A stretch of 64,000 bases of DNA from DATLXU01 sp035575515 (lineage in GTDB: Bacteria > Acidobacteriota > Blastocatellia > UBA7656), in NCBI GenBank assembly GCA_035575515.1, contig DATLXU010000100.1, positions 1-64,000 on the forward strand, written 5' to 3'. Numbering within the stretch: position 1 is the stretch's first letter; each line of letters starts with the position of its first letter. Of this stretch, positions 16,625 to 25,634 are shown one piece after another. The position numbers and the translations under genes are program-made. The notes under the pieces are model-generated. The model saw only the letters and a program-made list of their open reading frames with translations, had not been told where the DNA came from and made no database searches.

Positions 16625-18438
16625 CCGCGCCAAAATCACCCGACAAAGGCAGGATGCGAATCGCCAGCAAACAAACTGGCCGTGAATTGAACAGCGCCGC
16701 GCTCGCGCCGGAGAATAAAGAGAAGCGCGTGATAAATCGCGTGAGCGAACCTGCGGATTTGAACTTTGTAAGCGAGCGCGGCGCTGAAACGAGTCGCGTC
16801 GCACTGCTGTTGGATTTGTCGGGCGACGAAAAGGCCTCGCGCCGATGGGCTGACGAACATCTATCGAATTCCACGATTCAATCAATAAATAAAGCCGACT
16901 TGAAATGGGGATCAAAGCGCGAAGCGCTGCGGAGATTGCGCGCAATTGCGCCGCGAGTGTTCGCCGTGTTCACGGCTGACCTTGATTCGCAAAGCGCGCG
17001 AGGCTCGATTGTTTTATTCGGCATCCTCGCAGGCGCGCGTCGCGTGATTCTCGCTGATAAAAATGGCCGGACGATAACGCGAACACGAGCGAGCGCGATC
17101 ATGATTGAAGCGCCGCGACTCGCGCTGGAGTTGATATTGGGCTACACAATTTTTGTCCCGCTCGCGTGGCTGCTTACGATTGCGCTCAACGTCGCGCTCA
17201 GCTTTAGAAAAATCATTCGCGCCTCTCGAAGCAAAAACAACAAGCTGAGCAAAGACAAGAAACTGACGGCGCTTTATCTGCGGGCGACGATTGGCGCTTC
17301 TACGATTGGAGGCATGGCGAGCCACATCAGAGGCTTCGCGCGCGGCGCGATTGCGCTCGGCCACCGCTTGAAGTTTATAGCGAGCAGCAACGCGGGCATT
17401 GATAGTAAGTTTGAAGTCGAATTGACAAGGCCGTCAGCAGCGATCAGCGCGACGCGCTCGTTGTTTGAGTTGTGGAACAACTTCGTTTTCACTTTCGCGG
17501 CATTGCGGCGCATCACGCGCGAAGCTGATTCGAGCGAGATTGATTTCATCTATCAACGATACAGCCGCTTCAACTGGACTGGCGCGGCGCTGTCAGTTGT
17601 GACAGGCTTGCCGCTGGCTCTGGAGTTCAACGGCTCGGAAGTCTGGGTTAGCAGGCATTGGGATCACGTAGGACAGCTCGCCTTGCTCAGATGCTTCGAG
17701 CGATTGAACCTGCGCGCCGCAGATTTCATATTCGCAGTCTCTGATGTCCAGCGGCGCGAGCTGATGGCGGCTGGTGTTGATTCATCTCGCATCGTCGTTA
17801 ATCCTAATGGAGTTGACGCAGGCGAGTTTCGCCCCGATTGCGGAGGCGGCGACGTGCGCCGCGCGCTCGGCATCGAAGATAAAATAGTCGTCGGCTTCGT
17901 CGGCACGTTCGGCCCATGGCACGGCGCGACTGTGCTTGCTGAAGCAGCGGCGCAGATTGACGACGCGCGCTTGCATTTTCTTTTCGTAGGCGATGGCGAT
18001 GAGCGCAGCGCGGCTGAAAGCATCATCGCGTCAAAAGCAAATCGCGTCGGCTCGACATTCACCGGGCGCGTGGCGCATGAGCAGGTCGCAGCTTATCTCG
18101 ACGCGTGCGACATACTCGCGTCGCCGCACGTTCACACGTCGGACGGCAGTGAGTTCTTCGGCTCCCCGACGAAATTATTCGAGTACATGGCTATGGGCAA
18201 GGCTGTAATCGCGAGCCGACTCGGCCAGATTGCCGATGTGATAATTGATGACGAGAACGGAATGCTGGTTGAGCCGGGCGATGCAAGCGCGCTTGCACAA
18301 GTGATCATAAGAGTGGCGAACGATGAGGCGTTGCGCGCCCGGCTCGGCGCGGCGGCACGGCAGACGGTAATTGAAAAATATATGTGGCAGCACAACACAG
18401 CGCGAGTATTCGATGCAGTTTCCAGTTTTCAGTTTTGA
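16621..18438 (+). CDS. Glycosyltransferase family 4 with membrane-anchored N-terminal domain
   Basis: 605 residues from a GTG at 16621 that overlaps the previous stop (GTGA). Residues about 1-160 are unlike a standard GT4 N-terminus and include ARVFAVFTADLDS-like strands (RVFAVFTADLDSQSARGSIV). A strong membrane segment follows at about 158-185 (LELILGYTIFVPLAWLLTIA). The GT-B enzyme then begins (LYLRATIGASTIGGMASHIR) and ends with the GT4 donor-site region (SPHVHTSDGSEFFGSPTKLF, EYMAMGKAVIASRLGQIADV). It likely adds a sugar to a lipid carrier at the inner membrane. The N-terminal domain may be an undescribed extra module. The last residues (SSFQF) are in palindrome E10. Confidence 0.9.
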   Translation: MTAPKSPDKGRMRIASKQTGRELNSAALAPENKEKRVINRVSEPADLNFVSERGAETSRVALLLDLSGDEKASRRWADEHLSNSTIQSINKADLKWGSKREALRRLRAIAPRVFAVFTADLDSQSARGSIVLFGILAGARRVILADKNGRTITRTRASAIMIEAPRLALELILGYTIFVPLAWLLTIALNVALSFRKIIRASRSKNNKLSKDKKLTALYLRATIGASTIGGMASHIRGFARGAIALGHRLKFIASSNAGIDSKFEVELTRPSAAISATRSLFELWNNFVFTFAALRRITREADSSEIDFIYQRYSRFNWTGAALSVVTGLPLALEFNGSEVWVSRHWDHVGQLALLRCFERLNLRAADFIFAVSDVQRRELMAAGVDSSRIVVNPNGVDAGEFRPDCGGGDVRRALGIEDKIVVGFVGTFGPWHGATVLAEAAAQIDDARLHFLFVGDGDERSAAESIIASKANRVGSTFTGRVAHEQVAAYLDACDILASPHVHTSDGSEFFGSPTKLFEYMAMGKAVIASRLGQIADVIIDDENGMLVEPGDASALAQVIIRVANDEALRARLGAAARQTVIEKYMWQHNTARVFDAVSSFQF

Positions 18439-18532
18439 ATTTTCAGTTCTGTCCAGCCTTGCTCAGATGTTAACGATTAGAGGTGCTTGCAGAACCGGGG
18501 ACTGATTCTGAAACCTGAAACCTGAAACCTGT
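18416..18532. repeat. Palindrome E10 between two glycosyltransferase genes
   Basis: The left arm (from 18416) is a run of CAGTTTT-like 7-nt words and the right arm (to about 18531) is CTGAAAC repeated three times. The arms are complementary with wobbles. The upstream stop codon (18436-18438) is in the left arm, and the GTG start of the next gene (18531) directly follows the third CTGAAAC copy. Confidence 0.8.
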
Positions 18533-19736
18533 GATAACAGATCAATCCATAATCTGCTTTGCGGGCGAGGACTGGTGGTATCATCACCCGCACTCGAAGA
18601 ATCACATAATGCGGAGGCTCGCGCGCGCGGGCAATCGCGTGATCTTCGTCAATTCAATCTCGATGGGATTGCCATCAATCAAGAGCCGCGACCTCGCGGG
18701 CAAAATCAAGCGCAAGCTCGCAAGCTATGCCCGCGCGGTCCGATTAACCGAAGAAGGCATAATCGTCGTAAGCCCGCCAGTGCTGCCGTTTTATTCAAAC
18801 CGATTGGGCCGCGCAATAAATCGCTGGCTGCTCACACGCCAGATCAAAATGCTGATGATTGCTTTCGAGATGCGCGATCCGATTTTGTGGATAGCGATTC
18901 CAACCGCGCGCGACGTGGTTGGGAAACTAGGCGAGCGAGCGTTGATCTATCAAGTCTCGGACAAGTATGAAGCCAACCGTATGGATCACGCGACGGCTTC
19001 AAACGTGATTGCAGAAATGCACCGCGACCTGATGGCTCGCGCAGATTTGATCTACTATTCAGGTCGCAAGCTCTTTGAAGAGGAGACCGCCGCGCACCCG
19101 GAAATAATCGCTAAAGCTAAGATGCTCGAACAGGCGGTTGACTTTGATCATTTCGCGGCGGCAACTGCGCGCGAATGGAGTGCGCCCGATGACATCGCAT
19201 GCATTCCGCGCCCGCGACTCGGATATTTCGGCGCAATCGAATCGTGGCTCATTGATCAGGAGTTGATTCGCTACGTCGCAAGCAAGCGACCATCTTGGCA
19301 ATGGGTGATGCTTGGGTTGAAAGCCGCGCGGCTCGCTGTAGAAGATTTGCCGAACGTTCATCATCTCGGCTCGAAACCTTACGCGGAGATGCCGCGCTAC
19401 GCTTCGCAGTTCGATGTGTGCGTGCTGCCGTGGGTGACTGACAACGAATTTGTGAGCTATGGCAGCGCAATTAAGGTGCGCGAGTACATGGCGACGGGCA
19501 AGCCTGTAGTTATGACTCCGCTTTATGAGTATGAGAAGCTCGACGGCATACTGCGCATCGCTCGCGGCTACGACGATTTCATTGCGAAGGTTGAAGACGC
19601 GCTCGCGCGAGACACAGACGTTCAGCGCGAAGTCCGGCAGCTTGCCGTGAAGCAATCAACGTGGGACGCTCGCGCGGAAGAAGTGAGCCGCGATATTGAA
19701 ACGCTGCTTGAGTTGAAGCGAAGCTGCGTTTCTTGA
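18531..19736 (+). CDS. Glycosyltransferase, GT-B fold (TuaH-like)
   Basis: 401 residues from GTG 18531. It opens IICFAGEDWWYHHPHSKNHI and continues MRRLARAGNRVIFVNS, a pattern seen in glycosyltransferases of the TuaH/teichuronic-type group. The C-terminal half shows the donor-side region (VLPWVTDNEFVSYGSAIKVR, then EYMATGKPVVMTPLYEYE). It probably adds one sugar in the cytoplasm to the growing lipid-linked repeat. It is separated from the preceding GT4 gene only by palindrome E10. The acceptor and sugar cannot be told from sequence. Confidence 0.88.
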   Translation: MITDQSIICFAGEDWWYHHPHSKNHIMRRLARAGNRVIFVNSISMGLPSIKSRDLAGKIKRKLASYARAVRLTEEGIIVVSPPVLPFYSNRLGRAINRWLLTRQIKMLMIAFEMRDPILWIAIPTARDVVGKLGERALIYQVSDKYEANRMDHATASNVIAEMHRDLMARADLIYYSGRKLFEEETAAHPEIIAKAKMLEQAVDFDHFAAATAREWSAPDDIACIPRPRLGYFGAIESWLIDQELIRYVASKRPSWQWVMLGLKAARLAVEDLPNVHHLGSKPYAEMPRYASQFDVCVLPWVTDNEFVSYGSAIKVREYMATGKPVVMTPLYEYEKLDGILRIARGYDDFIAKVEDALARDTDVQREVRQLAVKQSTWDARAEEVSRDIETLLELKRSCVS

Positions 19737-19820
19737 CACGGATTGCGCGCGTGGAATACGGTTCATAAAGGCTAAGCGATTGAAGGAATAATCGCGTCAG
19801 ACGAGCTTGATGGAATTTCG

Positions 19821-21221
19821 ATGGGCATAAAAGCTGCGGTTAAACAAATGTTGAGGCCGGTTTATTACAGACTTCCGGCTAAAGTCTGCTATGGCCCGCA
19901 GTTCGCCCCTACTCTAAATCTGCTCAAAGAGTCAGAGCATTGGAGCGAAGACCGCCTGCGCGAGTTTCAAATCACAAAATTGCGCGCGATGCTCCGCCAT
20001 TGCGCAAAGAACGTCCCTTATTACCGGCGGTTGTTCCGCGAAGTCGGCTTTGACCCCGAAACGGTGCGCGACGTTTCAGACCTCTGCGCGCTTCCACTTC
20101 TCGACAAAGAGACTGTGCGCGCAAACCTCAAAGACTTGCTTGCTGAAAACATCCGCCCCTGCGATATGCTCTACTTCACGACGGGGGGGTCAACGGGCGT
20201 TCCGCTTGGAGTTTACAATCTTCGACACGCAGGCGGGCGCGAGCGCGCCTTTATGCTCACGCAGTGGGCGCGCGTCGGATTCGATTATCATGAAAAGCGC
20301 GCGATGCTTCGCGGGTGGGTAGTCAAAAGCAAACGGCGCTGGCAATACGAGGCATCGGAGCGCGCGTTCGTCTTTTCCAATTTTCACATGACCGCAGAGA
20401 ACGTCGCCGAGTACGCTCGCGTGATGCGCGAGAAAAGAATTCCTTACCTGCACTCGTACCCGTCTGCCGTGATTGATTTCGCGCGACACCTGAAAGACCA
20501 GAGCATCGAGCCACCACGTTTCAATGTCGTTCTCGCTTCATCCGAAAATCTCTATGCGGGCCAGCGCGAGTTCATAGAATCGTTCTACGGCGCGCGGCTC
20601 TATTCGTGGTACGGCCACACGGAAGACCTGATACTGGCGGGCGAGTGCGAAGCGAGCAACTACTACCACATATTTCCCGAATACGGCGTGGCCGAAGTGA
20701 TTAAAGAAGACGGCTCGCCCGCGACGAGCGAAGGCGAAGCGGGCGAACTTGTCGGCACGTCGCTCGATAATTTTGCGATGCCGCTCGTTCGCTATCGCAC
20801 GGATGACTGGGCTGTGATAGGGCCGTCTGCTTGCGCGTGCGGGCGACCATACAGATTATTGAAAGAGACGCGAGGCCGCTGGCATCAGGATATGCTCGTT
20901 GGAAAGCTCGACAACCTGATCTCGATAACCGCGCTCAACCTGCACTCGGATGTATTTGACAACGCGCGGCAGATACAATTTCATCAGCGTGAGAAAGGCA
21001 AGGTCGTGTTGCGGATAAAGCGCGGGCCGGGCTATACGGATCGCGACAGTCGCCGCATTCTCCACGCGCTTGGTGAAAAGATTGGCGATACGATGGAGAT
21101 AGAGTTGAGTTTTGCCGAAGAGATACCGCTTTCGCCGCGCGGCAAGTATCGTTTCGTCGTTCAGGAATTGCAGATTCCGCGCGCGCTATCTGACGAGGTG
21201 CAGCTTGAAGCATCTTCTTAG
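19821..21221 (+). CDS. PaaK-like adenylate-forming enzyme (CapK-type)
   Basis: 466 residues. The phosphate-binding loop of adenylate-forming ligases is visible as YFTTGGSTGVPLGVYN, followed by the mid motif LYSWYGHTEDLILAGECE and the ATP-site region LVRYRTDDWAVIGP. A CACGRPYRLLKETRGR segment leads to the C-terminal subdomain. Phenylacetate-CoA ligase homologues are frequent in polysaccharide loci, where they may activate an acyl or aryl substituent. The substrate is unknown. An 84-nt spacer without a palindrome precedes it, and its stop overlaps the proposed start of the next gene, indicating co-translation. Confidence 0.88.
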   Translation: MGIKAAVKQMLRPVYYRLPAKVCYGPQFAPTLNLLKESEHWSEDRLREFQITKLRAMLRHCAKNVPYYRRLFREVGFDPETVRDVSDLCALPLLDKETVRANLKDLLAENIRPCDMLYFTTGGSTGVPLGVYNLRHAGGRERAFMLTQWARVGFDYHEKRAMLRGWVVKSKRRWQYEASERAFVFSNFHMTAENVAEYARVMREKRIPYLHSYPSAVIDFARHLKDQSIEPPRFNVVLASSENLYAGQREFIESFYGARLYSWYGHTEDLILAGECEASNYYHIFPEYGVAEVIKEDGSPATSEGEAGELVGTSLDNFAMPLVRYRTDDWAVIGPSACACGRPYRLLKETRGRWHQDMLVGKLDNLISITALNLHSDVFDNARQIQFHQREKGKVVLRIKRGPGYTDRDSRRILHALGEKIGDTMEIELSFAEEIPLSPRGKYRFVVQELQIPRALSDEVQLEASS

Positions 21222-22737
21222 CAACACGACCGTCGCGATAGCAAAAGGCGAAAGCCATTATTCGGCAACTCCGCCTTTCGACCCGCCCGAACTCTTTCCT
21301 GAGTATCCGCACAAAGGCGGGCAGACCGACCCGACCAACGCGGCGTACTCGATGGTGCGAGAAACGTTGCGCTTGCTCGGAATGGACAAGGCGAACTTCG
21401 GCACGGCGCAATGGAACCCGCTCGGTGAAATAGTCTCGCCCGGCCAGCGGGTTTTGATTAAGCCCAACTTCGTTCTTCACTTCAACGCGCGGGGCGGCCC
21501 GCTCGAAGCCGTCGTCACGCATCCGTCGGTGATTCGAGCGATTGTTGATTACGTTCTCATCGCGCTCAGGGGCAGCGGCGAGATAATCATCGGTGATGCA
21601 CCTCAGATGAATTGCGATTGGAACGCTCTCTTTCAAAAGACAGGCATGGACCGGCTTATGACTTTCCTGAAAGAGGCATGTGAAAGTCGCGGCATAAAGA
21701 TAATCGCGGTCGATTTTCGCCAGGAGCAGACCATTTATCGCTACGGCATCGTGTGGGAACGCAAACCGATTGCGAACGGCGCGAGCCACGCGGTGCGCGT
21801 TCGTCTCGGCACGGAAAGCTTTATGGAAGAGATTGATGGCAGACGACTCTATGGCGCGGATTATCGTCGGAGCGAAACCATTCAAGCGCACAGCGACCAT
21901 CGGCACGAATATTTAATCTCTTCCGCCGCGCTCGCAAGCGACGCGGTGATTTCAGTCCCGAAGCTCAAAGTCCATCGCAAAGTAGGAACGACGCTAAACC
22001 TGAAGAACATGGTGGGCATCAACACAGACAAGAATCATCTCGCGCATTATCGCGTGGGCGCGCCTGCAACGGGCGGCGATGAATTCTCAGAGCCGCGATG
22101 GGAAGACCGAGCGGAACGCGCACTCTCAGACCTGCTATTGGGAGCAAACTGGCGTGTGGGCAAATATCCGTTTCTGTTGTGGAGAGCTTTCAGAAAAATC
22201 TATGATCGGTTCAATAGGTCGCAGAGCAATGGTGCATTTACCTATGGCAACTGGCATGGGAACGACACTGCGTGGCGAATGGTGCTCGATCTGAATCGCA
22301 TACTGATGTTGGCCGATGAAAAAGGGGACCTGCAAACCGAGCCTGCGCGCCGCTACTTTTCAATCATTGACGGCGTGATTGCGGGCGAAGCCGAAGGGCC
22401 GCTTCATCCTGATGCTTACCCTTCGGGCGTAGTGCTCGCGGGTTTCAATCCTGCTGCGGTTGATTGGGTTGCAACTCGCTTGATGGGATTCGACCCTGCC
22501 TTGATTCCTCTCTACAAGAACGCGGCAAAGCAGATGAGCGATTGGATTGCCGGCTTTGACATAAACCAATGCCGCGTGAAATCCAACATCCCGGATTGGG
22601 AACGCTTGCTTGAAAGCGATGATACGATATTCACGTTTCGCGCTCCGGCGGGCTGGCGCGGAACCATCGAACGATACAAGCTCGATGATAAAGCGCCAGA
22701 ACCAGCGGCTCCGTTGCCGGGAATTATCGGCCAATAG
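21205..22737 (+). CDS. DUF362-domain protein
   Basis: About 510 residues from TTG 21205 (GAGG 6 nt upstream); the open frame extends back to 21112 inside the previous gene. DUF362 hallmarks are VLIKPNFVLHFNARGG, VVTHPSVIRAIVDYVL, GSGEIIIGDAPQMNCDW and VISVPKLKVHRKVG followed by TLNLKNMVGI. No ferredoxin-type cysteine cluster is present, so it is the non-ferredoxin form. Function is unknown for the family; members often accompany exopolysaccharide genes. It is last in the polysaccharide locus, and the 258-nt gap that follows holds no recognisable gene. Confidence 0.85.
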   Translation: MKHLLSNTTVAIAKGESHYSATPPFDPPELFPEYPHKGGQTDPTNAAYSMVRETLRLLGMDKANFGTAQWNPLGEIVSPGQRVLIKPNFVLHFNARGGPLEAVVTHPSVIRAIVDYVLIALRGSGEIIIGDAPQMNCDWNALFQKTGMDRLMTFLKEACESRGIKIIAVDFRQEQTIYRYGIVWERKPIANGASHAVRVRLGTESFMEEIDGRRLYGADYRRSETIQAHSDHRHEYLISSAALASDAVISVPKLKVHRKVGTTLNLKNMVGINTDKNHLAHYRVGAPATGGDEFSEPRWEDRAERALSDLLLGANWRVGKYPFLLWRAFRKIYDRFNRSQSNGAFTYGNWHGNDTAWRMVLDLNRILMLADEKGDLQTEPARRYFSIIDGVIAGEAEGPLHPDAYPSGVVLAGFNPAAVDWVATRLMGFDPALIPLYKNAAKQMSDWIAGFDINQCRVKSNIPDWERLLESDDTIFTFRAPAGWRGTIERYKLDDKAPEPAAPLPGIIGQ

Positions 22738-22995
22738 AAAAGTCTCGGAGGAGGAACTTGAGTCTCTTCATCAAACAAGCGCGCGCCCGTTATGTGTCCT
22801 CCTTTTCGTTGTTCTAATGCGATACGCGAAAAGATTTTGCGCTCGTATCAAAAAAATTCAAGCCTTCGAATCAAATCGAATAAACAGATCGCGTTAGTAC
22901 ATCAATAAGTGGAGATGCGACGAATTTTAGCAGTTTCAGTTATTGCTTTGAGCAATGGAATAACGGTTGCAGTGGTGATGATTGGAGGACGAAAC

Positions 22996-23214
22996 ATGAC
23001 GGCGCTTCTTGCAATGGGCATAGGGTTATTGATGGCAGCGGTCGGCGTGGCGATTGGCGGGCTGGCGCTCGAACTTGTGATGATTGTATTGAGCCGAAGC
23101 CTTGCGCCTGTGCACTCCGCGAAGATCGAGCAAGCGAGGAAAGCCGTCCTCATTCGCTTCAAGAATTCTGACAATGCAACCGGCACGGCTGAGCTGGCTG
23201 AAGAAGCTGCCTGA
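22996..23214 (+). CDS. Small hydrophobic membrane protein
   Basis: 72 residues from ATG 22996, chosen for GGAGG at 22984-22988. A longer frame starts at GTG 22909 but lacks such a site. One or two membrane segments (ALLAMGIGLLMAAVGVAIGG, then LALELVMIVLS) are followed by a charged C-terminus (AKIEQARKAVLIRFKNSDNA). Family not recognised. It is followed 33 nt later by another tiny membrane protein, so they are probably co-transcribed and end at the terminator at 23469. Confidence 0.6.
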   Translation: MTALLAMGIGLLMAAVGVAIGGLALELVMIVLSRSLAPVHSAKIEQARKAVLIRFKNSDNATGTAELAEEAA

Positions 23215-23247
23215 GCGCCGCGCCGCTGATTCGACAAGGAGGATCGT

Positions 23248-23400
23248 ATGCTCTGGACAATATTCGTTATCTTGCTTGTGCTATGGCTGCTCGGCATGGT
23301 CAGCAGCTACACGCTGGGCGGGTTCATTCACCTGCTGCTTGTGCTCGCGGTTATTGTTCTGATCTTCAACCTGCTGAGTGGTCGCAGAACAGTAGTCTGA
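23248..23400 (+). CDS. 50-residue lmo0937-type membrane protein
   Basis: ATG 23248 is preceded by AAGGAGG with good spacing. The 50-residue product has two membrane helices (WTIFVILLVLWLLGMVSSYT and FIHLLLVLAVIVLIFNLLSG) ending RRTVV. This is the pattern of the small lmo0937-family (DUF5670) proteins: a short first helix, a Gly-Gly turn, a second helix and a basic tail. Function is unknown; members are often linked to stress. It is missed by length cut-offs. Confidence 0.8.
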   Translation: MLWTIFVILLVLWLLGMVSSYTLGGFIHLLLVLAVIVLIFNLLSGRRTVV

Positions 23401-23468
23401 TTGAGCAAGAAAAAAATTCCAGTGAGTCTGAACTTCATCAATCGTTTCGAGCAAACGGGACAGGATCG

Positions 23469-23493
23469 GGGCATCCTATGGATGCCCTTTTTT
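23469..23493 (+). terminator. Rho-independent terminator
   Basis: GGGCATCC (23469-23476), loop TAT, GGATGCCC (23480-23487), then six T. It ends the two small membrane genes and overlaps by two bases the 3' end of the convergent gene at 23492. Confidence 0.9.
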
Positions 23494-25018
23494 ATTCTTC
23501 CGGATTCAGCCTCTCATTCAAAAGAACTCGCACGCGGCTGCGCCAGTCTTCGTTGATCCCGATTCGATAAACAGGCGCGCGCGCGGCGATAGAGCCTGCT
23601 ACAAGTTTCGTCGTCGCGTGAAAGCGAAACAGCGGCGCGACCAGATAGACCAGCGGCGCAGCGTCGGCAATCTTCAAGCCTTTGAAATAGCCGCGCCGCT
23701 CGAAATCGCCACGCGCGCGATGCCACTCGACCCTGAGCCAGTAGTCCAATCCCTGAAACGGAAACTCCGCGTCTTCTGCGACCTTCAATTCAATGACTAC
23801 GAGTTGGCCCGCGCGCGTTGCTGCGAGCAGATCAATGAAGGATCGCTTGTTGCCGCGATAAGCCGGGACTTGCGAATAAACAAATCGCGGATCGAGCGCC
23901 GGATCAATTGCCGTGATGTCGCGGCGGATGATTGATTCGAGCCACGCTTCTGCCTGCGCGCGAAAGATTAAATCATTGCGACTTTCAGAATCGGGCTGAC
24001 GCGATGTGATAATCTCAGCGACGAGGCTCGCAAGCTCCAATTGATTCGCATCATCGAGTTTTTGCTTCGGCTCGCTGAGCCCGAACTCGATGAGCTTTCG
24101 ATTGATTGAAGCTCGCGCGAATTGAAGGCCGCGAATCGAAAATGCGATGCGGCCCGCGCGCGAGCTAGTTTCAATCAAGTCGGGCGCAAGGCCCACGACA
24201 CTATCAACGAGCGCAGCGATCTCAGGCGAAAAAGCGCGCTTGCGCGGCCACTCGGCTCTGCGAGCGGCCCGTCTCATTCGATCATCCAGATCGCCCTGAT
24301 CGAACGGCGCGACAGGCTCGATGCTGCGCTCCGCTTCGTTCACCTCATAAAGCGATACGCTCGCGCCGCGCACTTGAACGGCGGTGAGTCGCGTGGCGAT
24401 AGTCGTCGCGCGCTCGCGAGGCGCAAAGATCATCAACCGATTGATTGACTGATTCTTTCGCCTGAGCGCGTCGAGCCAGATGATGCCAGCCGCGAGCGCC
24501 GCATCTATATCCGATTGCGATTCGCGCTCGCTCACAGCTACTGCTGCGATTGATTGATTGCGCTCTTTGATGACGAGCCGCGTGTGAACGCCTGAGAAAT
24601 GTCTCAGGTCATCGCGCGCCGTGACAGCGCGCTCGACTTTCAAGTGCGCGAAGCTCGATTCAATCATCGCGGCAATCTTTTCGGCGAACTCAGCGCGCGA
24701 CTGTGCGGCTTTGTCATCGAGCTGCCCGCGCCGCAATTCAACGCGGCACTCGGTGCGGCCCATCTGCTTCGTGCATTGAAGCAGCAACGCTTCGGGCGCG
24801 ACTTCGCAAGACACGACTCGCCATGAACGCGACCACCCATCGCCCCATGCGGAAAGTATAAGCTTGCCGAAAGAGATTTCCGCCGCGCAGTTCGCAGCCG
24901 CGATTGAGGCAATCAATCTCCCGTCTTCATAAAGTTGTGACTCGCCGCTGAGCAGGAACAATTCAAGCTCGTACTTGATGCGGCTCGTATCGTCTTTGAT
25001 GATGGCGCGGCCACTCAC
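23492..25018 (-). CDS. Hypothetical protein with PD-(D/E)XK nuclease-like C-terminus
   Basis: 508 residues, not assigned to a named family. The region about 385-440 has the nuclease-type core RGNKRSFIDLLAATRAGQLV then VVIELKVAEDAEFPFQGLDYW. This gives an Asp in one strand, ExK (ELK) in the next and a downstream helix with Gln, as in PD-(D/E)XK folds. The N-terminal half is mixed alpha/beta with no motif I know. No signal peptide is present. It is divergent from the Nudix gene and convergent with two tiny membrane genes. Whether it cuts DNA or is a DNA-binding relic is open. Confidence 0.75.
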   Translation of the reverse strand: MSGRAIIKDDTSRIKYELELFLLSGESQLYEDGRLIASIAAANCAAEISFGKLILSAWGDGWSRSWRVVSCEVAPEALLLQCTKQMGRTECRVELRRGQLDDKAAQSRAEFAEKIAAMIESSFAHLKVERAVTARDDLRHFSGVHTRLVIKERNQSIAAVAVSERESQSDIDAALAAGIIWLDALRRKNQSINRLMIFAPRERATTIATRLTAVQVRGASVSLYEVNEAERSIEPVAPFDQGDLDDRMRRAARRAEWPRKRAFSPEIAALVDSVVGLAPDLIETSSRAGRIAFSIRGLQFARASINRKLIEFGLSEPKQKLDDANQLELASLVAEIITSRQPDSESRNDLIFRAQAEAWLESIIRRDITAIDPALDPRFVYSQVPAYRGNKRSFIDLLAATRAGQLVVIELKVAEDAEFPFQGLDYWLRVEWHRARGDFERRGYFKGLKIADAAPLVYLVAPLFRFHATTKLVAGSIAARAPVYRIGINEDWRSRVRVLLNERLNPEE

Positions 25019-25125
25019 ACGCGCCTTTTAACAGGTAAGCGATTTGCGGTCAAGCTATATCAGCCAGCTAACAGTTGTCGTTTAATTCTTTGACCGCACG
25101 TTAACAGGATGATAATTTCGCTTTG

Positions 25126-25554
25126 GTGAGTAAGAGCGAAGAGCAAAATGAGGAATTAGCTGCGGGCGGCGTGGTGGTTGATTATCGAAACAAGGACGCG
25201 CCAAGTGTGCTTGTCATCCACAGGCCGCGATATGATGACTGGTCTTTCCCGAAAGGGAAAATAAAAGGGGGCGAAACAATCGAAGATGCAGCAATCCGCG
25301 AAGTTGAAGAGGAAACCGGCATCAAGTGCCGCATCACGCGCGAGCTTGAGTCTTTGCGGTACATCTACCGAACGCGCGCAGGCAAGCTGAGGCCAAAGCT
25401 TGTGCATTACTTTTTGATGAAACCGGTGAAGGGCGAGATTCAAATCGCGGGCGACGAAGTTGACGCGGTCGAATGGTTGGATGCGCGCGAGGCAAAAGCA
25501 CGGCTCACTTATGAGCACGACAAGCGATTGCTTCGCTCCCTTCTTGATGAATGA
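25126..25554 (+). CDS. Nudix hydrolase
   Basis: 142 residues from GTG 25126 (TTG 25123 is equally possible). The full Nudix box is present: GKIKGGETIEDAAIREVEEE followed by TGI, matching Gx5Ex7REUxEExGU. The substrate side (AAGGVVVDYRNKDAPSVLVI, DWSFPKGK) resembles the bis(5'-nucleosyl)-tetraphosphatase and diphosphoinositol-phosphatase group, which cleaves nucleoside diphosphate linkages. The protein is cytoplasmic. The exact substrate is not determinable. Confidence 0.93.
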   Translation: MSKSEEQNEELAAGGVVVDYRNKDAPSVLVIHRPRYDDWSFPKGKIKGGETIEDAAIREVEEETGIKCRITRELESLRYIYRTRAGKLRPKLVHYFLMKPVKGEIQIAGDEVDAVEWLDAREAKARLTYEHDKRLLRSLLDE

Positions 25555-25634
25555 GATAAAGCTGCGGCGAACTATTGCCCCATCGGATAAAATGGGATTG
25601 CCCTCCAAACTAACCTTGCTCTGTGGAGAGATTG

